Shown: one piece after another, positions 48,864-57,176 of the stretch
Layout of the letters: every line of letters starts with the position of its first letter
How positions within the stretch are numbered: position 1 is the first letter of the stretch
Assembly (NCBI RefSeq): GCF_000430045.1
Contig: NZ_KE387023.1
Coordinates: 134,961 to 198,960 of the forward strand
Source of the DNA: Calidithermus chliarophilus DSM 9957
Lineage (GTDB): Bacteria > Deinococcota > Deinococci > Deinococcales > Thermaceae
DNA length: 64,000 nt
Reading direction: 5' to 3'
The notes under the pieces: generated by a model
What the model was told of the DNA's origin: nothing
Seen by the model: only the letters and a program-made list of their open reading frames with translations
The model's database searches: none
Translations under genes and position numbers: made by a program

Positions 48864-51191
48864 ATGAGCGTCGCACGCCGTCCGGGCTCGCTGCTCGAAG
48901 TCCGCGCCTCCCACAAGCTCCTGCGCCTGGGAGGCGGGTTGGTGATGCTGTCCACCCTGGCCCTGGTGGGCTGGCTCGGCTATCAGGCGGCGATGGAGGT
49001 GGCTCGGGAAATGCTCCGGGCCGGGTGGGGGGCGGCGCTGAAGGCGGCCACGCCGGGCGAGCTCCTCCTGCGCTGCTATGGCGACTTCATGGGTGGCTGT
49101 ACCCAGGTCTTCAACAGCCTGTGGCAGAAGGCCCTTCCCCTGGACACCCTGCGGCTGGTGGTGGCGGGGGGCTTTGCCCTGGGGATGCTGCCCTTCCTCA
49201 TCCGCCCCCACCGCCCGCGCAAGCTGCCGGGGCAGGGGCGATGGGCCACCGCCAGAGACCTGGCGGGTTACCTGGGCGAGAAGGGAACCGGCTGGTACGG
49301 CCTGTTTGAGGGCAAGCCCCTGCGGGTGCCGCACATGGAGCGGCGCACCGGGACGCTGGTGGTGGGCAAGCCCGGCGGGGGTAAAACGACGGGCTACTTC
49401 CAGCCCAACCTCCTGCTCGACGCACGCGACGGCTGGAGCGCCGTCGTCTTCGACCTGAAGTGGCCCGACGAGGGCGGGCTGATGGAGGCCGGGCGCTACT
49501 ACCGCTACTTTGGCCGCCCGGTGTACGCCTATACGCCCTTCGCCGCAGGCTCGGCCCGGATCGTGCTCCTGGAGGGGGCCGAGAACCCCCAGGAGGCGAG
49601 CCACATCGCGGACATCATCGTGCCTCGAGGGGCCGACGGGGGGGCGGAGTTCTACGCCAACCTCGAGCGGATGCTGCTGGCCGGGCTGATCTGGGTCGAG
49701 GGGCAGGAGGGGCGCTACTCCCTGCGGCACATCCTGGAGGTGTTGCGCCAGGGCAAGGAGGAGCTCAAAGCCTACGCTGAGGTCAGGCCCCACCTCAAAG
49801 AGCGCATCGGAGCAGTGCTCCAGACCCGCGAGGACATCATCGCCGGGGTGGTGGCGGGGCTGGCGGGGAAGCTGGCCCTGTTCGAGAACGACCACCTGGA
49901 TCGCTCGAGCCTGCCCGGTGAGGGGGCTATCCCCTGGGAGCGCTTCTTCAGCGAGCCCAGCCTGCTGTACATCGGGATTCCCCAGGAGCACCTGGAGGGC
50001 GGGAAGGGCACGGCCCTCCTGTGGCTGGTCAAGCGGATCATGGACCGGGAGATCCACCGCGCCGCAGCCCGGAACGGGGGGACGCTGAAGACGCTGACCT
50101 CGGTCTACCTCGACGAGTTCACGGCCTTTGGGAAGCTCCCCGGCATCGAGGACAACCTCAAGACCATGCGCTCGAAGGGGGCCGCCTTCCACGTGAGCGT
50201 GCAGAACCTGGCGAACGGGCGCTCGGTGTACGGGCGGGACGTGTGGGAGAGCATCCAGGGAACATTTGGGCAGCAGGTGTATCTGCTCGAGCGGCTCTCG
50301 GAGGAGGATCGCAAGTGGCTCGCGCGCACCCTGGGCTATGAGACGGTGGTGGGCTACTCCCGGAGCTCTTCCAGGAGCGGCTTCCTCTCGGGCAGCGAGG
50401 GCGAGGGGGAACGGGAAGAGGCCCGCTTCCTCTTATCCGCTGAGGAGATGCGGGAGGTGAAGAAGGGCGAGACCGTGGTCATCCTCGACGGCAAGCCGCC
50501 GGTGCGTACCTACCTCGGAGGGATGTGGGAGAAAAAGCACCCGCTGCACGGGCTGTACGAGAAAGCCCGGAAATCGGGCGAGCGCCCGGCCACCGCAAGC
50601 CCAGCCGTAACCGCAACGGTTTCCTCTTCCGAGGCTTCTCCTCCAGCGGCCACGGACGATCCCCTGGTGGGACGGGCTGTGCCCGTACATCGAACGGACG
50701 ATGCCCTATCGGGACGGCCTCCGGCCGTACACCGGACGGTAAAACCGCAGCCCGCCGCAATCGAGGCCAGTGACCCGCGCAGCCTCGAGGACTACATCCG
50801 CCGACTGACTTCGGTCATGCCGGTATTCCAGCGTTACTACCACAAGAAGACCACCACGGGCCTCCGCTTCGTCCTGCCGGAGGGCTTCCCCCCACCCAAG
50901 ACCGCCTGGGTGCGGGAGGGATGGGTGGAGGTCAAGGGGGCCAGGGAGCTCTCGGTGAACCTCACCAGCAAGGGGCTGGAAGTGCTGGAGAAGGGCTTCG
51001 TGGCCGCCTTGGTGCGCTGGTGCAGGGTACGGGAATGGGCGAGGCGGCAGGGCCTGGACGGCCAGGCCGAGGTGATGATGAGCGAGGCGGAGGCCGAGAC
51101 CGTCCTGCGGGAGTTTGCCAAGCGGCTGCCCAGGGTAGAGGGGCGGGTGCGGGTGGCGGTTTCGTTGGAGGCGCTGGGCGATGAGGCTTGA
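48864..51191 (+). CDS. VirD4/TraG-like type IV coupling protein
   Basis: The 775-aa protein has two N-terminal membrane helices (about 24-45 and 95-110), Walker A GKPGGGKTTG (near 167), Walker B in TSVYLDEFTAFG (near 412) and the ATPase stretch FHVSVQNLANG (near 440). It would bring the DNA-protein complex to the channel. The C-terminal 190 residues are extra: they hold two tandem palindromic elements (near 600-625) in a linker and a further helical domain that may bind the relaxosome. Confidence 0.93.
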   Translation: MSVARRPGSLLEVRASHKLLRLGGGLVMLSTLALVGWLGYQAAMEVAREMLRAGWGAALKAATPGELLLRCYGDFMGGCTQVFNSLWQKALPLDTLRLVVAGGFALGMLPFLIRPHRPRKLPGQGRWATARDLAGYLGEKGTGWYGLFEGKPLRVPHMERRTGTLVVGKPGGGKTTGYFQPNLLLDARDGWSAVVFDLKWPDEGGLMEAGRYYRYFGRPVYAYTPFAAGSARIVLLEGAENPQEASHIADIIVPRGADGGAEFYANLERMLLAGLIWVEGQEGRYSLRHILEVLRQGKEELKAYAEVRPHLKERIGAVLQTREDIIAGVVAGLAGKLALFENDHLDRSSLPGEGAIPWERFFSEPSLLYIGIPQEHLEGGKGTALLWLVKRIMDREIHRAAARNGGTLKTLTSVYLDEFTAFGKLPGIEDNLKTMRSKGAAFHVSVQNLANGRSVYGRDVWESIQGTFGQQVYLLERLSEEDRKWLARTLGYETVVGYSRSSSRSGFLSGSEGEGEREEARFLLSAEEMREVKKGETVVILDGKPPVRTYLGGMWEKKHPLHGLYEKARKSGERPATASPAVTATVSSSEASPPAATDDPLVGRAVPVHRTDDALSGRPPAVHRTVKPQPAAIEASDPRSLEDYIRRLTSVMPVFQRYYHKKTTTGLRFVLPEGFPPPKTAWVREGWVEVKGARELSVNLTSKGLEVLEKGFVAALVRWCRVREWARRQGLDGQAEVMMSEAEAETVLREFAKRLPRVEGRVRVAVSLEALGDEA
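50654..50691 (+). repeat. Intragenic palindromic element, copy 3
   Basis: 38-bp unit with second stem ACGGGC-TGT-GCCCGT (perfect), encoding DDPLVGRAVPVH in the VirD4 linker. Copy 4 follows 4 bp later. Confidence 0.88.
50696..50733 (+). repeat. Intragenic palindromic element, copy 4
   Basis: 38-bp unit with second stem ACGGCC-TCC-GGCCGT (perfect): both arms differ from copy 3 in a matched way. Encodes DDALSGRPPAVH. Confidence 0.88.
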
Positions 51192-51390
51192 GGCGCGGGA
51201 GTTCTGGCGGCTCCTGGAGGACGCCACCTGGGTGGTGTGGGACGAGACGTTGCAGCACTGTCTGGTCGGGGTGGCCGGGGAGGGCTACCGCCTGTACCGC
51301 TACGGGAGGGAGTGGGTGCAGGTGGTGGCCGAGGGCCAGGAGGCCGAGCGGATCGCGCGGGCGGTGGGGGTGGGGGATGCTGCGGCCTAG
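51181..51390 (+). CDS. Small hypothetical protein
   Basis: A 69-aa protein (MRLEAREFWRLLEDATWVVW) overlapping virD4 by 11 bp and the next gene by 14 bp. No family recognised. Confidence 0.6.
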   Translation: MRLEAREFWRLLEDATWVVWDETLQHCLVGVAGEGYRLYRYGREWVQVVAEGQEAERIARAVGVGDAAA

Positions 51391-51922
51391 GCTGACGGTG
51401 GCCCTCCTGATGGGCCTGAGCGTTGCCCTGAGCGCTTCCATGGACGATCCCCTATCGGGACGGGCTTCGCCCGTACACCAGGAGGCCCCTACCCTCTCCG
51501 AGGCGGAGGTGACCCGCCTGATCGCCACCGCCCGCAGCGAGGTGCTGCTGGAGATGGGCGTCTTCGACGACCGGGCTATTGCCGAGGGCTACCGCGTCGC
51601 GGTGGTCGAGCGGGGGGCTAAGGGCTACATCCTCACCCGAGCGGATACGGCGGAGATCGGGGCCTCTTACCTCCCCTGGGCTTCTGTTCTAAGCGGAACG
51701 GGGGCAAGATTGTTAGCCTATACCCGAGGGGACTACGCGGTGGTGGATCGCCGGGTAGCGGTCATCCGCGAACAGCGGATGGGCCTGCCGGTCTACCGCC
51801 TGGAGGAGAACCCCAAGCGGGTGGCCGCGCTGGTGCGGCAGTTTGTAGAGGCCTATGGGGTAGCCCGCCCCTACTCGGTGGAGGGCCTGGTGCGGCGGGC
51901 CGCGCAGAAATATCTGAGGTGA
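51377..51922 (+). CDS. Secreted T4SS-associated protein of unknown function
   Basis: The 181-aa protein has a signal peptide (MLRPRLTVALLMGLSVALSA) directly followed by a translated palindromic element (DDPLSGRASPVHQ), then a compact alpha/beta domain. The role is unknown; its place between virD4 and virB1 suggests the transfer machine. Confidence 0.65.
   Translation: MLRPRLTVALLMGLSVALSASMDDPLSGRASPVHQEAPTLSEAEVTRLIATARSEVLLEMGVFDDRAIAEGYRVAVVERGAKGYILTRADTAEIGASYLPWASVLSGTGARLLAYTRGDYAVVDRRVAVIREQRMGLPVYRLEENPKRVAALVRQFVEAYGVARPYSVEGLVRRAAQKYLR
51442..51479 (+). repeat. Intragenic palindromic element, copy 5
   Basis: 38-bp unit with second stem ACGGGC-TTC-GCCCGT (perfect). It is placed right after the signal-peptide cleavage region. 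Confidence 0.88.
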
Positions 51923-51924
51923 CG

Positions 51925-52185
51925 ATGGAGCGTGCGATACGGGTCATCGGTTGGGCAGGCGTGATCGTCGGCCTTTCGGGCGTGCTGCCGGGGATTTTCC
52001 TCCTCCGGGGCAGCATGATCGAGTTCGGGATGCTGGTGCTGCTGCTCTCGGCCCTGGTGCTTCTGGGGCTGGGGGCGCTGGAGGAGCTCCGCCACATCCG
52101 GCGGGGGATTGCGCGGCTGGCGGTGCGGGCCGAGCAGGTTGCTTCCCCGTCAGGGGAACACTCGGAGGAGCAGCGTGCGGAATAA
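51925..52185 (+). CDS. Small membrane protein
   Basis: An 86-aa protein with two membrane helices (about 7-27 and 33-53) and a charged cytoplasmic tail. ATG at 51,925 has GAGG 5 bases before; a GTG at 51,919 overlapping the previous stop is the alternative. Confidence 0.6.
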   Translation: MERAIRVIGWAGVIVGLSGVLPGIFLLRGSMIEFGMLVLLLSALVLLGLGALEELRHIRRGIARLAVRAEQVASPSGEHSEEQRAE

Positions 52186-52203
52186 CTGGCGGCTGGAGGG
52201 GGG

Positions 52204-52668
52204 ATGCGCGGCCTGATGGTGAGTCTGGTGCTGAGCCTGGGGATGGGCCTGGCCTGTGGCCGCATTCCCCCCGACCTTGCAGGATGGGCGGCCTACTACG
52301 CCAGAGGCTACGGCCTCGACCCCGACCTGCTCATCGCGCTGGTCTGGGTGGAAAGCCGTTTCTGCCCGGATGCCGTCTCCCCTGACGGAGCGGTAGGGCT
52401 GGGGCAGATCATGCCCGCCACGGGGCGGGCCATCGGCATCTCGCGGGAGCGGCTTTTCCATCCGCAGTGGAACCTGTGGGGCGCAGCCAGGCACCTTCGG
52501 CAGTTGTGGAACAGCTTCAGGGACTGGCCCCTGGCCCTGGCCGCCTACAACGCCGGGAGCGGGGCGGTTCGCAAGTACAGAGGGATTCCCCCTTATCCGG
52601 ATACGCAGAAGTACGTGAGGGACGTGCTATGGGTGTACCGGTGGTTGAAGCGGAACAGAAAAGCGTAG
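52204..52668 (+). CDS. VirB1-like lytic transglycosylase (SLT domain)
   Basis: The 154-aa protein has a signal peptide and an SLT domain (about 25-130) with catalytic Glu in ALVWVESRF (near 50), GLGQIMPATG (near 65), and the Tyr in LALAAYNAGSGAV (near 113). It opens peptidoglycan for the T4SS. It overlaps the ATPase gene that follows by 40 bp. Confidence 0.93.
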   Translation: MRGLMVSLVLSLGMGLACGRIPPDLAGWAAYYARGYGLDPDLLIALVWVESRFCPDAVSPDGAVGLGQIMPATGRAIGISRERLFHPQWNLWGAARHLRQLWNSFRDWPLALAAYNAGSGAVRKYRGIPPYPDTQKYVRDVLWVYRWLKRNRKA

Positions 52669-53597
52669 TGCGGGTACACGAGCGCTTCCCCGAGGAGTTC
52701 GCCCGCCTCATGGAGCGGCTGCCCCCGTGGGTGCGGGTGGAGGTGGAGGGACATCGGGACAGCCTGGACGAGATCGTGCTGGACCTGGGGAAGCCCCTGA
52801 TCTACACGGCGGGGGATCAGGTTCATGTCCTGGAGGGCCGGGCGGTGGGCAAGGACGACCTCTCCTACCTCACCCACCGCCTGGGCGGGTTCAAGGAGAA
52901 CAACCGGGCCGGCCTCGAGGGCACCCTGCACCGCATCAGCCGCATCCAGGACGCCCACGGCGAGACCGTGGGGGTGACGGTCCGCATTGGCCGCTTCGTG
53001 ATGGGGGTGGCCGAGGCCCTGAGGCCCTGGCTCGAGCAGACCGGCTCGCTGCTGGTGGTGGGGCCCCCCAGGACGGGCAAAACCACCCTGCTGCGCGACA
53101 TCGTGCGCATCCTGGCCCAGCGCTTCGGCCCCCGGGTGGCGGTGGTGGACACGAGCAACGAGATCGGGGGCGACGGGAAACTCACCCACCCCGGCATCTC
53201 CCCGGCCCGGCGCCTCCAGGTACCCGACCCGCCCTCGAAGAACCAGGGCTGGGTGATCTACCAGGCCATCGCCAACCACTCCCCGGAGGTGGTGGTGGCC
53301 GACGAGATCGGCTACAACGAGGACGTATTCCAGTGCTTGACGGCCTCGAGGCGGGGGGTGCGGGTGGTGGCCACCGCCCACGGCGAGACCATCCTGGACC
53401 TGCTGGAGAACCCGGTGCTGCTGCCCATTTTGGGCGACCCGGTGGAGGGGAAGCGCAGAAGCCGCCCGTCCTTCGCCATGTGCCTGGAGGTGCGGGGCAA
53501 GGGGAAGTTCGTGCTGTACCCCGACTTTGCCGAGGCCCTGGACACCCTGCTCACAGGGGGTGAGCCCGAGGGCCTGCGTTTGGGGAGGTGGGATTGA
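52629..53597 (+). CDS. SpoIIIAA/Ycf45-like ATPase in the VirB11 position
   Basis: The 322-aa protein has an N-terminal domain (HRDSLDEIVLDLGKPLIY...) and an AAA-type core: Walker A GPPRTGKTTLLRDIVR (near 144), VAVVDTSNEIGGDG (near 175) and Walker B-like EVVVADEIGYNED (near 222). This pattern is that of SpoIIIAA/Ycf45 proteins, distant relatives of VirB11/GspE hexameric ATPases. No other VirB11 is seen, so it probably powers the same step. Start is ATG at 52,629, inside the virB1 gene. Confidence 0.75.
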   Translation: MGVPVVEAEQKSVVRVHERFPEEFARLMERLPPWVRVEVEGHRDSLDEIVLDLGKPLIYTAGDQVHVLEGRAVGKDDLSYLTHRLGGFKENNRAGLEGTLHRISRIQDAHGETVGVTVRIGRFVMGVAEALRPWLEQTGSLLVVGPPRTGKTTLLRDIVRILAQRFGPRVAVVDTSNEIGGDGKLTHPGISPARRLQVPDPPSKNQGWVIYQAIANHSPEVVVADEIGYNEDVFQCLTASRRGVRVVATAHGETILDLLENPVLLPILGDPVEGKRRSRPSFAMCLEVRGKGKFVLYPDFAEALDTLLTGGEPEGLRLGRWD

Positions 53598-55219
53598 TGC
53601 GGTGGATCTGGATGGCGGTTTTGTTGGTGGGGGTGGCGCTGGCCCAGGACCCGCGCTACCCCGAGACCACGCGCTATCTGGTGAGCGCACCGGACTACCG
53701 ACTGGATCGGCTCACCCTGCTCAAATGGCCCTTCGTGGAGGTGCTCAGGACCGACCGCTGGAAGGAGAACCAGGCAGCCCGCGAGGGCGGGAAAGCGCCG
53801 GTGGCCCACGAGTGGCGGCTGCCCATGAGCGACCTCGCCACCACCCAGGAGGTGGCCCGCGACCTGAGGCGAGCCTGGCAGCGCTTCGAGGAGCGCTACT
53901 ACTGGCACGTGATCACCCGGCTCAACAACCCCGCGCTGTACGCGGTGTACTGCTGGGCCGGGCTCAAGGGGCCTGACCTGAACCCGCCCCTGCCGGAGGT
54001 ACGGGTGGACGTGCCCTCGGGGAGCGTACCCCAGGGGTTCGACCCAGGACTCGGCTGGCCGCAGCCCGCCGCCCAGGGGCAGCACATGCTGGACGCCTAC
54101 TGGCCGGTGCCGCAGGTGGACCCTGATGACTTCTGCGACGACCTCAGCCTGCAAATCCTGCCCCTGATGTACGTGCCGGGGTTCTGCATCGACATCGACG
54201 CCATCGGCTTCTCCTGGTGCACGCCGGGGTACGAGGGGGGCGAGCCCCTGTGGTTCAACGACGCCGAGGCGCAGAAGCGGGCCTCGGACGGCATCGCCCA
54301 CGCGGTGAGCGCCTACTACCCGGACTACCAGAAGGATGTGCTCACCGCGTTGCGGCCTCGAGTACCCACCGACCTCTCCGACCCCACGCGGCTGCGGGTC
54401 TTCGCCCCCATGCCCTGGCAGGCCCACGTGCTCGAGGGGGGTGCGGTGGTCACGCCGGTGATGCGGACGCTGGACGGCCTCACGCCGCAGAACCTGGTGA
54501 ACGAGGCCCAGGGGATTCTGCAAACCCTACGGCAGGGGCTCCCCCGGCTCCCCGAGGCCGAGCGGCTGGCGGGGACGGCCTACTACTACCAGGCGGTGCG
54601 GGGCCTGGCCCGGCTGCCCTTCTTGCAGCCGGTGAGCGGGCAACTCACGGGCCTTATCGCCGAGATGGACGAGAAGGTGATGAATCAGGTCTTGCAAACC
54701 CTGGCCGCCACCGACGAGGGGAGCAAGCTGGTCCAGCGCGACCTCTTCATCAACGCCAAGAACGCCCCCGGTGCCTGGCGGCTGGAGGAGCTCAAGCGCT
54801 GGTTCCCGCCCTCCAACCCCTACATCTACGAGCGATTCGGCTACCTGAGCTTCTTCCAGGTGTGGGACCGGGCTGAGGTGACCACGGTGCCCGACTTCCG
54901 CGCCGACCGCAACCCGCTGGGGGTGGCCGCCAGCCTGGGGATGCGGGCGCTGTTCTACTGGTGGGTGCCGGTACGGATCAAGATCACCCTGATGCCCAGC
55001 CCGCCTTTTATTTCGCTGTCAGGGGCGCTGGACTGGCCCAAACCCGTCCCGGTGCCCCCTTACGTGCTGCCCTTCGCGGGGGAGCGCACCTACTGGGGTT
55101 GGGTGAGCGTACCGGAGGGCTATGAGGTTCCCAGGGTCAAGGGCGTACCGGGGCTGGGGGTGAGCGGGGTGAGCATCCCCGGATTCGGGCCGGAGGTTTA
55201 CAACCTGCTGCTGAGGTGA
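53597..55219 (+). CDS. Secreted TraU/TIGR03756-like conjugation protein (tentative)
   Basis: The 540-aa protein has a signal peptide (MRWIWMAVLLVGVALA) and Cys pairs in VYCWAG, DDFCDD, PGFCID and FSWCTPG. The stretch LPLMYVPGFCIDIDA and the Trp/Pro-rich C-terminus recall TraU-type proteins that occur in F-type and SXT/PFL systems. The assignment is weak. ATG overlaps the previous stop by one base and has GGGGAGGTG before it. Confidence 0.45.
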   Translation: MRWIWMAVLLVGVALAQDPRYPETTRYLVSAPDYRLDRLTLLKWPFVEVLRTDRWKENQAAREGGKAPVAHEWRLPMSDLATTQEVARDLRRAWQRFEERYYWHVITRLNNPALYAVYCWAGLKGPDLNPPLPEVRVDVPSGSVPQGFDPGLGWPQPAAQGQHMLDAYWPVPQVDPDDFCDDLSLQILPLMYVPGFCIDIDAIGFSWCTPGYEGGEPLWFNDAEAQKRASDGIAHAVSAYYPDYQKDVLTALRPRVPTDLSDPTRLRVFAPMPWQAHVLEGGAVVTPVMRTLDGLTPQNLVNEAQGILQTLRQGLPRLPEAERLAGTAYYYQAVRGLARLPFLQPVSGQLTGLIAEMDEKVMNQVLQTLAATDEGSKLVQRDLFINAKNAPGAWRLEELKRWFPPSNPYIYERFGYLSFFQVWDRAEVTTVPDFRADRNPLGVAASLGMRALFYWWVPVRIKITLMPSPPFISLSGALDWPKPVPVPPYVLPFAGERTYWGWVSVPEGYEVPRVKGVPGLGVSGVSIPGFGPEVYNLLLR

Positions 55220-55222
55220 AGG

Positions 55223-55819
55223 ATGCGTTGGAGCTATGCGCTCATCCTGACGGTGACGGTTTTCCTCGGAGGAGGAAGCCTCGCCCTGGATGCGAAAGAC
55301 TACAAGACCGCCTACGACCTGTTGCGAAACGGGCTGTGCAGCCTCAAGATCACCTGTTTGCTCCCGGCGGACATGATCTACCCGGCGGACTGGAAGGGTG
55401 ACGTGGAGGCGCGGCTTTCGCGCTCGAGGGAGGTGCTCCTCATCGGGGACGTGCAGTCTTTCCAGCCGGTGATCTCCTACCTGGACGCCTGGCTTCGCAC
55501 GACCGACCCCACCCGTCAGCAGAACCGGCCCCAAATCTTCGCGGTAGTCCCGCAGGAGCAGATGGTCTGGTTCCGGGGGTGGACGGAGAACCCCGAGCTC
55601 GCGGGCTTCGTGAAGGTGGCTGCCAGCAGCAACGAGAACGAACCCCTCTCGGTGGTGGGGCGCACCGGGCTGCCCCTGCTCATCCTGGACAACCAGGCGG
55701 TCTATATGCCCACCTGGTGGCAACTGGACGGCCCCACCATGCGCCAGGTGCTCACCTGGGGGTGCTTGCTGGTGGACCAGATCAGGGCCGCCAACCTACG
55801 CAAGCAGGAGGTCAAATGA
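55223..55819 (+). CDS. Secreted hypothetical protein of the transfer block
   Basis: The 198-aa protein has a signal peptide and a thioredoxin-like feel (VLLIGDVQSFQPVISYLDAWL; LPLLILDNQ), perhaps TrbC/TraW-like, but no sure family. Three cysteines. It lies 3 bp after the TraU-like gene and overlaps the next by 4 bp. Confidence 0.55.
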   Translation: MRWSYALILTVTVFLGGGSLALDAKDYKTAYDLLRNGLCSLKITCLLPADMIYPADWKGDVEARLSRSREVLLIGDVQSFQPVISYLDAWLRTTDPTRQQNRPQIFAVVPQEQMVWFRGWTENPELAGFVKVAASSNENEPLSVVGRTGLPLLILDNQAVYMPTWWQLDGPTMRQVLTWGCLLVDQIRAANLRKQEVK

Positions 55820-56226
55820 GATTCCTGGCCCCCTTCCTTCTTCTGTGGATGGGTTTGGGGCTGGCCCAGCAGCCGCAGCAGATTCTCTTCCAGACGGCCA
55901 GCCTCCCCCAGGCGGTGGGGTGGGTGAGCAGCGTGGGGGGGCAGGACGCCCTGGTCATTGGTGACCTGCCCGATCCGGCCTTTGCCCGCGCCCTGCCCCC
56001 ACGCACCCGCGTCCTGGTCTCCGGGGCGCTGCCCTCGTGGGTCAGGACCGGGATGGAGGTGCGGTATCTGAAGGGCTTGCGGGGCAAGGGGATGCTCCTC
56101 ATTGACCGGAGGTACTTCGTGGTGAAGGACGGCAAAGGGCTGTGGACGGTGCTGGCGAGCCCGGAGGTGGGGATGCAGGTGGCGTACTACCTCGAGCAGC
56201 TGTGGCAGATGGGGGTGCGGGGATGA
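55816..56226 (+). CDS. Secreted hypothetical protein of the transfer block
   Basis: A 136-aa protein with signal peptide (MRFLAPFLLLWMGLGLAQ), possibly related to the C-terminal half of TrbC/TraW-like proteins. ATGA overlaps with both neighbours. Confidence 0.55.
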   Translation: MRFLAPFLLLWMGLGLAQQPQQILFQTASLPQAVGWVSSVGGQDALVIGDLPDPAFARALPPRTRVLVSGALPSWVRTGMEVRYLKGLRGKGMLLIDRRYFVVKDGKGLWTVLASPEVGMQVAYYLEQLWQMGVRG

Positions 56227-57176
56227 GAGCGCTGATCGCTTTAGCCACCACGGGGGTCATGGGCCTGGCTATGGCCCAGGGGCCCGACTGCTCGAGCGTT
56301 TCCCCCTCGCTCGTCCCCAGCCTCAGCGCTCGGCCCGCGATGAGCGTGAGCGTAGCCCCAGGGGGATTGGCCGCACCAGGGACCTTCTCCGTACAGGCCG
56401 ACGCACGTGCCTACGTAATGAGCGCGACCCTCTCAGTGCGGGGGGCGTTGCGCTGGGGCGACTACGGCCCGGTGGTGCTCACGTCCTGGACAGGCTCGTC
56501 TACCGCGGAAGCGGGATTCGGCCCACTCTCCTCGAGCGCCAACGGGATGTACACCTTCACCCTCACCGCCACGGTCTGCTACCGGCTGAACGGGGTGGTG
56601 ATGGGGGAAACCCTCACTCAGGAAACCCGCGTGCCTGTGTACATCCCCTGGAGCACCGCCGACCTGCCCTGGCTGTTGTGGAAGGAGGCGGAAGCCACCA
56701 ACTACATCAGAGGGATCCTGAACGACGTGGCCGGAGGCCAGCCCATGTTCATCGAGGGCCTGGTCACCGGCCTGGCCGAAGGGGTGCGGGCGGTGCTGCG
56801 CGACTACCTGGCGAAGGGCTACCTCAACCAGGGGAACTACCCGCCGTCGTGCTCGGGGTTGTGCTACTCCATCGCGCCGGTGCAACTGCGGCTTTACGCG
56901 GTGCAGGGCGTGGGGGGGCTCTTCCAGCAGGGCTGGGCCAGCCTGGGAGTCTACGGCGGGATGAAAGACAGCCGCTCCTACGAGCTCGGCACCAAAGGGG
57001 TGGCGGGGGTGCTCATCGTGCGCGGCTACCGCCACGACTACATCCTGCTGTCGGGGAAAGGAGATTTCTCCGATACCGTCCAGGTGATCGAGATGCCCAA
57101 AGGCGGGGCGGAGCTCTTCCGCAAGGCCCTCTCCCTCTCGGCCTTGCAGTCCCAGGCGCGGGAGGTGCGGCCATGA
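56223..57176 (+). CDS. Secreted hypothetical protein of the transfer block
   Basis: The 317-aa protein has a signal peptide, a beta-sandwich N-terminal half (about 35-150), and a C-terminal domain with two cysteines (CSGLC). Unknown family. ATGA coupled to both neighbours, so it should be made in step with them. Confidence 0.55.
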   Translation: MRALIALATTGVMGLAMAQGPDCSSVSPSLVPSLSARPAMSVSVAPGGLAAPGTFSVQADARAYVMSATLSVRGALRWGDYGPVVLTSWTGSSTAEAGFGPLSSSANGMYTFTLTATVCYRLNGVVMGETLTQETRVPVYIPWSTADLPWLLWKEAEATNYIRGILNDVAGGQPMFIEGLVTGLAEGVRAVLRDYLAKGYLNQGNYPPSCSGLCYSIAPVQLRLYAVQGVGGLFQQGWASLGVYGGMKDSRSYELGTKGVAGVLIVRGYRHDYILLSGKGDFSDTVQVIEMPKGGAELFRKALSLSALQSQAREVRP

